Shown in pieces: positions 15,972 through 16,101 of a stretch of 16,101 bases of DNA. Position 1 is the first letter of the stretch. Each line of letters opens with the position of its first letter. The DNA is from JBFJVD01 sp041624375 (lineage in GTDB: Bacteria > Chloroflexota > Anaerolineae > Anaerolineales > E44-bin32), in contig JBFJVD010000036.1 in NCBI GenBank assembly GCA_041624375.1, positions 1 to 16,101 of the forward strand, in the 5' to 3' direction. A model generated the notes under the pieces. That model was not told the origin of the DNA. It worked only from the letters and a program-made list of their open reading frames with translations, and did not search any database. Both the position numbers and the translations under genes were made by a program.

Positions 15972-16037
15972 TTCTGAAGCCATCTGGCGGGGGCCCCAGC
16001 CGGATCGGCAGGGATCCGGGGTGCCGGGAGGTGCGGC

Positions 16038-16101
16038 ATGATCAATTTTCAGCTGAGCGATGAACAGGAGGAGTTGCGGTCGCTGGCGCGGCGCTTCGCC
16101 C
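16038..16101 (+). CDS. Acyl-CoA dehydrogenase (N-terminus only, cut by the window edge)
   Basis: The first 21 codons read MINFQLSDEQEELRSLARRFA, typical of the start of FAD-dependent acyl-CoA dehydrogenases (DEQ-x-x-LRxxARRFA). ATG at 16038 has GGGAGG 6 nt upstream. It is transcribed divergently from paaX under its own promoter. The enzyme would introduce the double bond that the crotonase and MaoC proteins hydrate, so it fits as the first step of the adjoining pathway. Only 64 bases are visible, so active-site residues and substrate class cannot be judged. Confidence 0.8.
   Translation, partial: MINFQLSDEQEELRSLARRFA

Noticed and set aside
15777..15983. N-terminal extension of PaaX
   Set aside because: It would place the start upstream of both promoters and the operator motifs; the ATG at 15776 matches the family N-terminus.

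Overview
The window is about 16.1 kb of GC-rich, densely coding bacterial DNA. Every complete gene lies on the minus strand and only the last 64 bases hold a plus-strand gene. I see no rRNA, tRNA, CRISPR array, insertion sequence or other mobile element. The gene mix suggests a metabolically versatile Chloroflexota-like bacterium: a NarX/NarL-type two-component pair, a degenerate receiver protein ahead of a molybdoenzyme operon, a PaaX-controlled acyl-CoA operon and an FmdE-domain gene. That taxonomic guess comes from gene style and is only moderately supported.

Region 1 (about 1-8467, read right to left) is one tight operon for an extracytoplasmic molybdenum oxidoreductase of the Nitrospira/anammox-type nitrite oxidoreductase (NXR) branch of the type II DMSO reductase family. 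The order of transcription is: a small receiver-like protein without its phosphoacceptor Asp; the catalytic subunit NxrA with a Tat-like leader; a 92-residue protein of unknown function; the four-cluster Fe-S subunit NxrB; a TorD-like chaperone; the heme b subunit NxrC with a Sec signal and a C-terminal membrane anchor; a polytopic membrane protein; and a truncated FmdE-domain protein. Gaps are 16 nt or less, or the genes overlap, except for a 57-nt gap before nxrB that holds a hairpin. Electrons would pass from the Mo site through the Fe-S clusters to heme b at the outer face of the membrane. The sequence cannot decide between nitrite oxidation and nitrate reduction.

Region 2 (8468-11144) holds a sensor kinase and LuxR-type response regulator that overlap by 4 nt. 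They lie directly upstream of the nxr operon on the same strand, so they are the obvious candidates to control it. The 98-nt gap between the regulator and the operon contains two short dyads and a possible leaderless start.

Region 3 (11241-16101) is a separate acyl-CoA catabolic locus: PaaX-type regulator, BamA-like crotonase with a fused C-terminal zinc ribbon, MaoC hydratase apparently starting at CTG, SDR dehydrogenase and thiolase, with an acyl-CoA dehydrogenase starting divergently. The 261-bp divergent control region has two good sigma-70-type promoters and repeated GTGCGAYAT motifs that look like an operator set. Together these genes could carry out dehydrogenation, hydration, oxidation and thiolysis of a CoA-thioester, possibly cyclic or aromatic-derived.

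Family assignments rest on motifs and remembered family sequences, not on a database search.
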